Positions 1 through 8,976 of a stretch of 32,254 nucleotides of DNA are shown in pieces. The first letter of the stretch is position 1, and every line of letters starts with the position of its first letter. The notes under the pieces were generated by a model, which worked only from the letters and a program-made list of their open reading frames with translations, did not search any database and was not told where the DNA came from. Source of the stretch: DASQHM01 sp035632095 (GTDB lineage Bacteria; Pseudomonadota; Alphaproteobacteria; Ferrovibrionales; Ferrovibrionaceae); assembly GCA_035632095.1 (NCBI GenBank), contig DASQHM010000131.1, positions 1 to 32,254 of the forward strand. Direction: 5' to 3'. The position numbers were made by a program, and so were the translations under genes.

Positions 1-138
1 ATCGACGATATAGGGGCCGATCGCTTGTTGGCGGCGGAACCGCAGACCGTCGAACTGTTTTCGGCGAATGCGCGACCACAAACGAAGTTCGGCATCTGTC
101 AGTGCCTTGCGCAATCGACGGGCGATGATCGAAGCCAT
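1..138 (-). CDS. DUF559 (Vsr-like endonuclease fold) protein, 3' part outside window
   Basis: Reading leftward from an ATG at 138, 46 codons stay open to the window edge and give a protein beginning MASIIARRLRKALTDAELRL, with RRKQFDGLRFRRQQAIGPYI later. This is the usual N-terminus of DUF559 proteins: basic, followed by the 'T-xAE-x-LW' helix and the 'G-x-FRRQ-x-x-GPYIVD' strand of the restriction-endonuclease-like core. The family is related to very-short-patch repair endonucleases, but most members have no proven function. The catalytic C-terminal half lies outside the window, so activity cannot be judged. The gene is divergent from carB, whose start is 103 bp away. Such genes are often scattered between housekeeping genes in alphaproteobacteria, which suggests mobility (inference). 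Confidence 0.8.
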   Translation of the reverse strand, partial: MASIIARRLRKALTDAELRLWSRIRRKQFDGLRFRRQQAIGPYIVD

Positions 139-181
139 TGGGAAATGCTGGCATCTCGTGCCGCATTTCGCTACCCCCCTC

Positions 182-226
182 CCGGCGATGCCAACGCATC
201 GCCGGCCTTCCCCTCATGGGGGGAGG
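182..226. repeat. Palindromic REP-like element ahead of carB
   Basis: A perfect 9-bp stem (ccggcgatg at 182-190, catcgccgg at 197-205, loop ccaacg) is followed at once by a second small hairpin (cccc 210-213, tcat, gggg 218-221) inside a purine-rich GGGGGGAGG run. The pair fills most of the 103-bp gap between the DUF559 gene and carB, just upstream of the likely carB ribosome binding site at 231-236. It could be an intergenic palindromic repeat or a leader structure. Copy number in the genome is unknown. Confidence 0.45.
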
Positions 227-241
227 CTTTGGGGAGTCAAC

Positions 242-3200
242 ATGCCTAAGCGCACCGACATCGCATCCATCCTCGTCATCGGCGCGGGGCCCATCGTCAT
301 CGGGCAGGCCTGCGAGTTTGACTATTCGGGCACGCAAGCCTGCAAGGCGCTGAAGGACGAGGGCTATCGGATCGTCCTGGTGAACTCCAATCCGGCGACC
401 ATCATGACCGACCCGGGGTTGGCCGATGCCACCTATATCGAGCCGATCAATCCGGAGATCGTGTCCAAGATCATCGCCAAGGAGCGGCCGGACGCGCTGT
501 TGCCGACCATGGGCGGGCAGACCGCGCTCAACGTGGCGATGAAACTCGCCGAGACCGGCGTATTGGACAGATACGGCGTGCGTCTGATCGGCGCGTCAAA
601 GGAGGCCATCGCCAAGGCGGAAGACCGCGATCTCTTCCGCCAGGCCATGCGCAAGATCGGTCTCGACATGCCGCGGAGCGTCATTGCCCACGACATGACG
701 GACGCGCGCGCCGCGCTGCACGAAATCGGCCTGCCGGCGATCATCCGGCCGTCGTTCACGCTCGCCGGCACCGGTGGCGGCATCGCCTACAACCGCGAGG
801 AATTCGAGGAGATCGTGGCGCGCGGTCTCGATGCCTCGCCAACCCACGAAGTCCTGGTCGAGGAATCGGTGATCGGCTGGAAGGAATTCGAGATGGAGGT
901 TGTCCGCGACCGCAAGGACAACTGCATCATCGTCTGCTCGATCGAGAACGTCGATCCGATGGGCGTGCACACCGGCGATTCCATCACGGTGGCGCCAGCG
1001 CTCACCCTGACCGACAAGGAATACCAGATCATGCGCAACGCCTCGATGGCGGTGCTGCGCGAAATCGGGGTCGAGACCGGCGGATCGAACGTGCAATTCG
1101 CCGTCAACCCGGCCGACGGCCGCCTAGTCATCATCGAGATGAACCCGCGCGTGTCGCGGTCCTCCGCACTTGCCTCGAAGGCCACCGGCTTTCCCATCGC
1201 CAAGGTGGCGGCGAAGCTGGCGGTCGGCTACACGCTCGACGAATTGAAGAACGACATCACCGGCGTCACGCCCGCATCCTTCGAGCCGACCATAGATTAC
1301 GTGGTCACGAAAATCCCGCGCTTCACCTTCGAGAAGTTTCCCGGCGCCGAGCCGATCCTCACCACGTCGATGAAATCCGTGGGCGAGGCCATGGCCATCG
1401 GCCGGTCGTTCGCCGAGAGCCTGCAGAAGGCGCTGCGCTCGATGGAAACCGGGCTCACCGGCCTGAACGAAATCGCCATACCGGGTGTCGTGGGCGGCGA
1501 CGGGGACGGCCAGGCCATCATCGCCGAGTTGGCGCGGCCGACGCCGGACCGCCTGCTCGTCATCGCGCAGGCCTTCCGGCACGGCCTGAGCGTCGCCGAG
1601 GTGCAAGCCGCCTGCAAATACGAACCGTGGTTCCTGCGCGAGGTCGAGCAAATCGTCAAGACCGAGGCGGAAGTGCGGAGTCACGGCATTCCCGCTGCCA
1701 CCGCCGGCTTGTTCCGGCTGAAACGCATGGGGTTCTCCGACGCGCGCCTCGCCGAGCTGGCCGGCCGCAAGGCGGCGGACGTGTCGGCGTTGCGCCATAA
1801 ACTCGGCGTGCATCCGGTCTTCAAGCGCATCGATACCTGCGCCGCCGAATTCGCTTCGCTCACGCCGTACATGTACTCGACCTACGAGGGCGACGGCACC
1901 GTGCCGGCCGAATGCGAGGCCGACGTCTCCGGGCGCACCAAGGTGATGATCCTCGGCGGCGGACCCAACCGCATCGGCCAAGGCATCGAGTTCGACTATT
2001 GCTGCGTCCACGCCGCCTATGCTCTTGCCGAGGCGGGCTTCGAGACCATCATGGTCAACTGCAATCCGGAAACGGTTTCGACGGACTACGACACGTCGGA
2101 CCGTCTCTATTTCGAGCCGCTGACCGTCGAAGACGTGCTTGAGATCGTCCGCGTCGAGCGGCGAAAAGGGACGTTGCTCGGCCTGATCGTGCAGTTCGGC
2201 GGCCAGACGCCACTCAATCTGGCGCGCGGATTGGAGGCGGCCCAGGTTCCGATTCTCGGCACCTCGCCGGACGCGATCGACCTGGCGGAGGATCGCGAGC
2301 GCTTCCAGAAGCTGCTGGCCGAACTCAAGCTGCGTCAGCCCGAGAACGGCACGGCAACGAGCGCTGCGGAAGCCCGCGCCGTCGCCGATCGCATCGGATA
2401 TCCCGTGGTCATCAGGCCGTCGTATGTGCTCGGCGGGCGCGGCATGCAGATCGTGCACGATCACGAATCGCTCGACCGCTACATGGTCGAGGCGGTGAAG
2501 GTCTCGGGCGATTCGCCGGTGCTCATCGACGGCTATCTTCAGGTGGCGACCGAGGTCGACGTGGACTGCCTCTCCGATCGCGACAGCGCCTTCGTCGCCG
2601 GCATCATGGAGCACGTAGAGGAGGCCGGCGTGCATTCCGGCGATTCAGCCTGCTCGCTGCCGCCCTACAGCCTCGACCGCGACATCGTCGCCGAATTGGA
2701 AAAGCAGACAAAGGCGCTGGCGCGGGCCCTCGGCGTTGTCGGGCTGATGAACGTGCAATTCGCGGTCAAGGATCGGGACATCTACATCCTGGAGGTCAAT
2801 CCGCGCGCCAGCCGCACGGTCCCCTTCGTCGCCAAGACCATCGGCATACCGATCGCCAAGATCGCCGCGCGCGTGATGGCCGGCGAGACGCTTGCCTCCT
2901 TCGGCTTGAAATCGAAGGCGCTTAAGCATGTGGCGGTGAAGGAGGCCGTATTCCCGTTCGCCCGGTTTCCCGGCGTCGACATTATCCTCGGGCCGGAAAT
3001 GCGCTCGACCGGCGAAGTCATGGGCCTCGACCGCGACTTCGACATGGCCTTCGCCAAGTCGCAGCTCGCCGGCGGCACGGTGCTTCCCCTCAAAGGCACG
3101 GTGTTCGTTTCCGTGAAGGATCACGACAAGCCGTACATGATCGCACCGGCAAAAAAGCTGATCACGCTCGGCTTCAAAGTGCTGGCGACCGCCGGCACGG

Positions 3201-3484
3201 CCGACTACCTCGGCAAGGCGGGCGTCGATGTCACGCGCGTGAACAAAGTCCTCGAAGGCCGGCCGCACATCGTCGATGCCATGAAGAACGGCGAAGTCGC
3301 GCTGGTATTCAACACCACGGAAGGCATGCAGGCGATCCGCGACAGCTTCGCTCTGCGGCGGAATGCGCTCATGCATCGCATTCCCTATTACACCACCGTC
3401 GCGGGCGCGCGCGCGGCCGTGCAGGGCATCGCGGCCTTGCAGTCGGGCAGCCTTGAAGTCACCCCCCTGCAGGAATATTCTTAA
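242..3484 (+). CDS. carB: Carbamoyl-phosphate synthase, large subunit
   Basis: The 1080-residue protein makes carbamoyl phosphate from ammonia (supplied by CarA from glutamine), bicarbonate and two ATP, feeding arginine and pyrimidine synthesis in the cytoplasm. The length matches the family (about 1070-1100). The start ATG at 242 gives MPKRTDIASILVIGAGPIVI and has a GGGGAG ribosome site at 231-236; open frame continues upstream to 68, but that part shows no family similarity. The two homologous halves are visible: the second begins near residue 560 with KVMILGGGPNRIGQGIEFDY and repeats the first half's nucleotide-binding motif. Both ATP-grasp domains are complete (for example VLGGRGMQIV in the second). 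The last 140 residues form the allosteric MGS-like domain (KPYMIAPAKKLITLGFKV). carA is not beside it: a DUF559 gene lies upstream and greA follows after 150 bp. Confidence 0.98.
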   Translation: MPKRTDIASILVIGAGPIVIGQACEFDYSGTQACKALKDEGYRIVLVNSNPATIMTDPGLADATYIEPINPEIVSKIIAKERPDALLPTMGGQTALNVAMKLAETGVLDRYGVRLIGASKEAIAKAEDRDLFRQAMRKIGLDMPRSVIAHDMTDARAALHEIGLPAIIRPSFTLAGTGGGIAYNREEFEEIVARGLDASPTHEVLVEESVIGWKEFEMEVVRDRKDNCIIVCSIENVDPMGVHTGDSITVAPALTLTDKEYQIMRNASMAVLREIGVETGGSNVQFAVNPADGRLVIIEMNPRVSRSSALASKATGFPIAKVAAKLAVGYTLDELKNDITGVTPASFEPTIDYVVTKIPRFTFEKFPGAEPILTTSMKSVGEAMAIGRSFAESLQKALRSMETGLTGLNEIAIPGVVGGDGDGQAIIAELARPTPDRLLVIAQAFRHGLSVAEVQAACKYEPWFLREVEQIVKTEAEVRSHGIPAATAGLFRLKRMGFSDARLAELAGRKAADVSALRHKLGVHPVFKRIDTCAAEFASLTPYMYSTYEGDGTVPAECEADVSGRTKVMILGGGPNRIGQGIEFDYCCVHAAYALAEAGFETIMVNCNPETVSTDYDTSDRLYFEPLTVEDVLEIVRVERRKGTLLGLIVQFGGQTPLNLARGLEAAQVPILGTSPDAIDLAEDRERFQKLLAELKLRQPENGTATSAAEARAVADRIGYPVVIRPSYVLGGRGMQIVHDHESLDRYMVEAVKVSGDSPVLIDGYLQVATEVDVDCLSDRDSAFVAGIMEHVEEAGVHSGDSACSLPPYSLDRDIVAELEKQTKALARALGVVGLMNVQFAVKDRDIYILEVNPRASRTVPFVAKTIGIPIAKIAARVMAGETLASFGLKSKALKHVAVKEAVFPFARFPGVDIILGPEMRSTGEVMGLDRDFDMAFAKSQLAGGTVLPLKGTVFVSVKDHDKPYMIAPAKKLITLGFKVLATAGTADYLGKAGVDVTRVNKVLEGRPHIVDAMKNGEVALVFNTTEGMQAIRDSFALRRNALMHRIPYYTTVAGARAAVQGIAALQSGSLEVTPLQEYS

Positions 3485-3516
3485 GCGAGTTCTCAGGGCA
3501 GTATCGCCGGCCGGTT

Positions 3517-3547
3517 GCGGTCGAGAGACCGCGACGGGTGGGTTTTG
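3517..3547 (+). terminator. Possible weak terminator after carB
   Basis: A 6-bp GC-rich stem (gcggtc 3517-3522, gaccgc 3527-3532) with a GAGA tetraloop lies 33 bp after the carB stop. It is followed by gacgggtgggtttt, which is only a short, interrupted T run. It may slow or stop transcription before greA, but it is not a canonical intrinsic terminator. Confidence 0.3.
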
Positions 3548-3634
3548 TACTGTCTGCAGTAGGGCTGACCGCAACGACGCGCCTAATCTTTCGGCGGGCC
3601 GGCAAGTGTGTCCGGCGACCATGGACGATGGGTC

Positions 3635-4108
3635 ATGCAAAAGATCCCAATGACGGCGGCGGGCTATGGCCGTCTCGAAACCGAGCTTAAGCATCTGAAG
3701 TCCGTCGAGCGGCCAGCCGTGATCCGGGCGATCACGGCCGCGCGCGAGCACGGCGATCTCTCGGAGAACGCCGAATATCACGCTGCCAAGGAACGCCAAG
3801 GCTTCATCGAATCTCGCGTATTGGAGCTCGAGGACAAGCTGCGCCGGGCCGAAGTGATCGACGTCGGACGCTTGACCGGCGAGCAGATCAAGTTCGGCGC
3901 CAGCGTGGTTCTGGCCGACGAGGACACCGACGAGGAGCTCGCCTATCAAATCGTCGGCGCCGACGAGGCCGATATCAAATCCGGCTTGCTCTCCATCACC
4001 TCGCCGTTGGCGCGCGCACTCATCGGCAAGTCCGTGGGCGAGTCGGTGGAGGTCACCACGCCCGGCGGCTCGAAGTCCTACGAGATCGTCTCCGTCGAAT
4101 TCAAATAA
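3635..4108 (+). CDS. greA: Transcription elongation factor GreA
   Basis: The 157-residue protein rescues backtracked RNA polymerase by stimulating transcript cleavage through the secondary channel. It starts MQKIPMTAAGYGRLETELKH, the conserved start of the GreA coiled coil. The coil tip contains EHGDLSENAEYHAAKERQ (around residues 39-56), which carries the two acidic residues needed for cleavage. The C-terminal FKBP-like domain ends SPLARALIGKSVGESVEVTT. Length equals the E. coli protein (158). An upstream in-frame ATG at 3608 would add nine residues with no family similarity, so 3635 is preferred. carB followed by greA is a familiar order in alphaproteobacteria. The gene converges on the Lrp-family gene 45 bp downstream. 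Confidence 0.97.
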   Translation: MQKIPMTAAGYGRLETELKHLKSVERPAVIRAITAAREHGDLSENAEYHAAKERQGFIESRVLELEDKLRRAEVIDVGRLTGEQIKFGASVVLADEDTDEELAYQIVGADEADIKSGLLSITSPLARALIGKSVGESVEVTTPGGSKSYEIVSVEFK

Positions 4109-4153
4109 GGCCTCGTCCGGCGCTTGCGCCGCCCTTGGCCGGATCGGGAGCGC

Positions 4154-4642
4154 TCATCCCGCCGGCGGCGGCGCTTCCAGCGGCACGCCCGGCACCGCCT
4201 TCGACGTCCGGATGACCAGCGATGTCTTCACATGCGCCACGTTGGGCGCCGCTGTCAGTTCGCGCGTGAGAAAATGCTGATAGGTGTCCCAATCCTTGGC
4301 GACGATCTTCAAGATGAAATCCACCTCACCCGCCAGCATGTGACACTCGCGCACCAGCGGCCACGCGCGCACGCGATCCTCAAAAGCCACGAGATCGTTT
4401 TCCGCCTGACTGCTTAGTCCCACCATGGCGAAGACCGAGACGCCGAAGCCGAGCAACTCGGGATTGAGATCGGCGTGATAGCCGCGGATGTATCCGGCTT
4501 CCTCAAGGGCGCGAACCCGCCGCAGGCATGGTGGCGCGGAAATGCCGGCGCGGTTGGCCAGGTCCACGTTGGTCATGCGGCCTTGGTCCTGCAGGTCGGC
4601 GAGAATGCGCCGATCAATGTCATCGAGTTTGACCCGCTGCAT
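4154..4642 (-). CDS. Lrp/AsnC-family transcriptional regulator
   Basis: A 162-residue regulator. The N-terminal winged HTH reads LDDIDRRILADLQDQGRMTN followed by VDLANRAGISAPPCLRRVRA, the standard Lrp DNA-binding pattern. It is followed by the RAM/ACT-like effector domain (about residues 70-150), with the typical VRECHMLAGEVDFILKI segment. Lrp-family proteins bind amino acids and form octamers that wrap DNA. The specific effector cannot be told from sequence. It is divergent from the ELM1-family gene, and the intervening DNA has a direct repeat at 4668-4694 that is a candidate autoregulatory site. The C-terminal tail (PLEAPPPAG) is a short proline-rich extension. Confidence 0.93.
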   Translation of the reverse strand: MQRVKLDDIDRRILADLQDQGRMTNVDLANRAGISAPPCLRRVRALEEAGYIRGYHADLNPELLGFGVSVFAMVGLSSQAENDLVAFEDRVRAWPLVRECHMLAGEVDFILKIVAKDWDTYQHFLTRELTAAPNVAHVKTSLVIRTSKAVPGVPLEAPPPAG

Positions 4643-4667
4643 GTTTCAGTCCTCGGCACGGCTATTT

Positions 4668-4694
4668 GCGAAACATTATGTCGCGAAATAATAT
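4668..4694. promoter_or_regulatory. Direct repeat, candidate Lrp-family binding site
   Basis: Two near-identical 12-mers, gcgaaacattat (4668-4679) and gcgaaataatat (4683-4694), match at 10 of 12 positions and are 15 bp apart. They lie in an AT-rich patch 26 bp upstream of the Lrp-family start codon and within the divergent intergenic region. Phased AT-rich repeats are typical of Lrp/AsnC sites. Assignment to this regulator is inference. Confidence 0.4.
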
Positions 4695-4813
4695 TACACG
4701 ACTCCGGTGCCGCCAAGTGAAACCCGATGGAACGAGGCGGAAAAAACCTGGAGTGCTTGACCGGGAGCGCGATCCGGCCAATATGCGCGCACCGAACTGA
4801 AGCGGCGGAAAAC

Positions 4814-5776
4814 ATGGCGTTGCGGACCTGCTGGGTGGTCAGCGATGGCGGCCCGGGCATGGAAAACGAGGCTCTCGGCCTTGCGGAAGCGTTGCAGGTT
4901 CCGAGCATCGAAATAAAACGTGTCCGCGCGCGTGCCCCGTGGGCGTGGCTGCCGCCGCAACTCTGGTTCCGGCCCTTCGCCGCCCTGAGCGCCGAAAGCG
5001 ACCATTTGGAGCCACCCTGGCCCGATCTGGCAATCGGCTGCGGGAGCGAGTCGGTCCCCTTCATGCTGGCCATCGCCCGCGCCAGCCGGCGCCGCACGTT
5101 CACGGTGCAGCTTCAGCATCCGCGCGTACCGTTCCGCAACTTCGACCTGGTCGTCCCGCCCGATCACGATCGAGCACGCGGCGAAAACGTGATCTCGACG
5201 CTCGGCGCGCTCAACCGGGTGACGCCGCGACTGCTGACGCAGGCCGCCGCGAAATTCGCCGGCGCCGTGGAGCATTTGCCGCGGCCCCGTGTCGCGGTGC
5301 TGGTCGGCGGCAGCAATGGCGCATATCGCTTGGAAGCCGCGGAAGCCGCGCGTCTCGCCGACGATCTCGCGGCGCTTGCGGGTAGCACCGGCTGTGGCCT
5401 GATGGTGACGCCGTCGCGGCGCACGGGCTCCGGCAACGAGCGCATCCTGCGCGAACGCCTCAAGGGTTTGCCGGCGGTGATGTGGGACGGCACCGGCGAC
5501 AATCCGTACTACGGCTATCTGGGGCTCGCCGACGCTGTCCTTGTCACCTGCGATTCCATCGCCATGGTTTCGGAAGCTTGCGCGACCGGCAAGCCGGTGC
5601 ATGTCATCCCGTTGCCGGGCCGGGCGCGCAAATTCGATGAATTTCACGATGCGTTGCGGCGCGCAGGCATGACGCGTCCGTTTGCCGGAAGGCTCGAAAG
5701 CTGGACATACCAGCCGTTAAATGATACCGGCTTGGTCGCCGCGGAAATCAGACGCAGGCTGGATTCGATCGGCTAA
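4814..5776 (+). CDS. ELM1-family protein (GT-B-like, COG3660 type)
   Basis: A 320-residue protein of the family named after plant mitochondrial fission factor ELM1, common in alphaproteobacteria. The start ATG at 4814 (MALRTCWVVSDGGPGMENEA) is preceded by a purine-rich GGCGGAAAA stretch; an upstream in-frame ATG at 4727 adds unconserved residues. Family marks seen are WVVSDGGPGMENEALGLAEA at the N-terminus, a central LMVTPSRRTGSGNE, and NPYYGYLGLADAVLVTCDSI followed by AMVSEACATGKPV near residue 250. The last motif resembles the nucleotide-sugar end of GT-B glycosyltransferases, so a role in cell-envelope sugar transfer is plausible, but no bacterial function is established. Only 31 bp separate it from the next gene, so the two are probably co-transcribed. 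Confidence 0.88.
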   Translation: MALRTCWVVSDGGPGMENEALGLAEALQVPSIEIKRVRARAPWAWLPPQLWFRPFAALSAESDHLEPPWPDLAIGCGSESVPFMLAIARASRRRTFTVQLQHPRVPFRNFDLVVPPDHDRARGENVISTLGALNRVTPRLLTQAAAKFAGAVEHLPRPRVAVLVGGSNGAYRLEAAEAARLADDLAALAGSTGCGLMVTPSRRTGSGNERILRERLKGLPAVMWDGTGDNPYYGYLGLADAVLVTCDSIAMVSEACATGKPVHVIPLPGRARKFDEFHDALRRAGMTRPFAGRLESWTYQPLNDTGLVAAEIRRRLDSIG

Positions 5777-5807
5777 TCCGCAGCTTCGGATCCTTCGGAA
5801 AGCATTC

Positions 5808-7751
5808 ATGTCGCTCAAGATCGAGACCTATACCAATCCGAGATTCGTGAGCGGCTGGCGGGCGGGAAACAACGTCGGCGGCAATACGCTGTTCAAGGCA
5901 CTCGGACATCCTTTGGCGGCGCAGGCGGCGCCCGATCTGCTCAAGCGGCTGCGGGCCCAGGGCCCGATCGCGATCTACGACGCCGAGGGCGCACTTGAAT
6001 CCTTCGACGCACTCTATGGTCTGAACGGTGTCGATGTCAGCGACATCTACGTTCAGCGCATCGAGGCCGCGGGACGCGAGGTGCTCGGCCGCCCGGCCAA
6101 ACTTTTGAACGAATTGCCGCAGAGCGGCGCCAAGGCGATGTTCGTTGCCGGGTTCGACGTTGGCCGCCACCGCCAGCAACTGGCGCCGATCCTGCCCGCG
6201 AACTGCACCGTGATCGGGCTCGACGGATTGCTCCTGCCCGACACCATGTTGAGCAACGGCAGGAAATATCTCGACCCGCTCAACTTCGCGACCAATTTTG
6301 CCCTGCTGCGCGACGGCGGCGGATGGCACACGCGCGTCGTCTCGGTCAACTATTGGGGCACTTACGGCGCATCCGATCCGGCGCTGTGGCTTTGCCTGTT
6401 CGACCACAACGGCCGCGTGTTGGCCCATTGGACCGAAACGCTGCCCGCCGCAGGCGCATGCTTCTCCATCGACAGCCGAGAGGTTCGCCGCCGCTTCGGT
6501 TTGGGCGACTTCGCCGGCTCGCTGTTCATTCATGCGACCCGCATCGCTGGGCATGACGTGGTGAAATACGCTCTCGACACGTTCAGCGACGACGGCAAGC
6601 AGCTGTCCTGCACCCATGACGCCAACGCCTGGCCGGCCGATCTCTACGCGGGCTTGCCGGCGCCCGACGCGGGCGAACGCGTGACGCTTTGGGTGCAGAA
6701 CAGCCACCCGCTCGCCATCCCGGCCGGCGCCATCGGCCTCAACTTGATGGGCTCGCAGCAGGTGGCGCCGGTTCCCGTCGCCGTGCCGCCGTTCGGCACC
6801 CAGGCGATCGACGTGTCCAAAGTGCTGCCGAACGCGCGCTGGCCGCAGCAAATCGAAATCCAGGCCGGCCGTCACTTCGTGCGGCCGCGCTACGAGATCG
6901 AACGGGCGGGCCAAGTGCGGATCGCCCATGCGAACGTGGAACGGACCGACCTGGAGGCCGATCCGCGCATCCCCGAATTGAAGCAGCATCTCGGCAAGGG
7001 CTACATCATGCCTTTGCCGGTCTTGCCGCTCGACCGGTTCGCATCGGTCGTGCTGCCGACACCCATGGCGACGTGCCAGCGGGAACTTCCCATTGCCGCG
7101 CTTCTCATAGCCTCCGACGGACGCAAAGTGGCGGAACGATTTCTCGGCCGCGTGCTCCGGCACGAAAGCGTCGCGGTCGATATCGACGCCTGGCTGAAGG
7201 ACGAAGGCGTTTCGTTGCGCGACGGCTTCGGCCATGTGGAATTGGTCTATGACTTTGCCCAGGGCGGCGAGGCGGACGGGTGGCTGCACGCCATCGGGCG
7301 CTATCGATTGCGCAGCAGCGGCCATGCCGCCGACACGAGTTTCGGCGCGCATATCTACAACACCGCAATCGTCTATCGCGACGAGCCGCAATCCTACACC
7401 GGCGCGCCGCCGGGCTTGACCACGCGCCTCTTCCTGCGCCTCGGCGACGCGCCGCTCGAAACGATTTGCCATTTGATCTATCCGGCGTCGCTGCCCTGGG
7501 CGCCGAAGTCGTCGACCGAATTGAACCTGTTTGACGGCGACGGCCGTCGAGTCGCGAGCAAGCGGATTTCCATCGACTGCGGCGGTTCGCATTTCTGGCG
7601 GTTCGGCGAAACCTTCTCGGCGGCGGAGCGAAAGGCGGCGGGCGAACGCGCCTTCGTGCAGGTCCGCGACGCGACGTGCCGGCTCTTCGGCTTTCACGGC
7701 ACCATGCGCGGGTCGAGCGCCTTCTGCCTCGATCACATGTTCGGGTTCTAG
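5808..7751 (+). CDS. Large conserved-looking protein of unknown function
   Basis: A 647-residue cytoplasmic protein with no signal peptide or membrane segment. The ATG at 5808 is preceded by GGAAAG (spacing 6) and gives MSLKIETYTNPRFVSGWRAG. I do not recognise a named family. Residues 1-170 look like an alpha/beta region (GNTLFKALGHPLA, PIAIYDAEGALESF). From about 175 onward it is rich in beta strands and aromatic/His motifs (YLDPLNFATNFALLRD, VVSVNYWGTYGASDP, SCTHDANAWPADLYAGLPAP, HAIGRYRL, FGAHIYNTAIVYRDEPQSY) and ends LFGFHGTMRGSSAFCLDHMF. The repeated strand-rich blocks suggest tandem beta-sandwich domains. It follows the ELM1-family gene by 31 bp on the same strand, so a shared envelope or polysaccharide role is possible. 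This is inference only. Confidence 0.85.
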   Translation: MSLKIETYTNPRFVSGWRAGNNVGGNTLFKALGHPLAAQAAPDLLKRLRAQGPIAIYDAEGALESFDALYGLNGVDVSDIYVQRIEAAGREVLGRPAKLLNELPQSGAKAMFVAGFDVGRHRQQLAPILPANCTVIGLDGLLLPDTMLSNGRKYLDPLNFATNFALLRDGGGWHTRVVSVNYWGTYGASDPALWLCLFDHNGRVLAHWTETLPAAGACFSIDSREVRRRFGLGDFAGSLFIHATRIAGHDVVKYALDTFSDDGKQLSCTHDANAWPADLYAGLPAPDAGERVTLWVQNSHPLAIPAGAIGLNLMGSQQVAPVPVAVPPFGTQAIDVSKVLPNARWPQQIEIQAGRHFVRPRYEIERAGQVRIAHANVERTDLEADPRIPELKQHLGKGYIMPLPVLPLDRFASVVLPTPMATCQRELPIAALLIASDGRKVAERFLGRVLRHESVAVDIDAWLKDEGVSLRDGFGHVELVYDFAQGGEADGWLHAIGRYRLRSSGHAADTSFGAHIYNTAIVYRDEPQSYTGAPPGLTTRLFLRLGDAPLETICHLIYPASLPWAPKSSTELNLFDGDGRRVASKRISIDCGGSHFWRFGETFSAAERKAAGERAFVQVRDATCRLFGFHGTMRGSSAFCLDHMFGF

Positions 7752-7822
7752 CAGCGGCATTTTGCCGGCGGCGCGACATCGCGGCCGAAGATCGGCCTCG
7801 TTTGCTTGTACGGCGACAATTC

Positions 7823-7846
7823 CGCCCGCGACTTTGACGGCGGGCG
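7823..7846 (+). terminator. GC-rich hairpin between the unknown gene and trxB
   Basis: A 7-bp perfect stem (cgcccgc 7823-7829, gcgggcg 7840-7846) encloses a 10-base loop, 72 bp after the previous stop codon. There is no T run afterwards. It could be a Rho-type or stabilising hairpin, or part of the trxB leader. Confidence 0.3.
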
Positions 7847-7909
7847 CCCTAGCTTGCAGGTGCGGGAGCGGCCCAATAGGATCGGGTCGCGTCCGGTCCG
7901 GAGAATCCC

Positions 7910-8875
<966 letters not shown>

Positions 8876-8976
8876 CCGACGCACGCAGTCGATCGGCCTC
8901 GCGCGATGCGGCGGATCGAGTGCTCTGCGCCAAGCGTCTGGCGGGGTTCGTCCCCTGCCTCTAAACTGGACATGAC

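Noticed and set aside
1124..2635. A 503-codon open frame antisense to carB
   Set aside because: Shadow of carB, with the same Arg/Asp/His-rich bias as other antisense frames.
5748..7760. A 670-codon open frame antisense to the unknown 647-residue gene
   Set aside because: Considered as the real gene because the sense product is unknown. The sense frame has a good ribosome site, balanced amino-acid use and structured motifs; the antisense product is compositionally biased.
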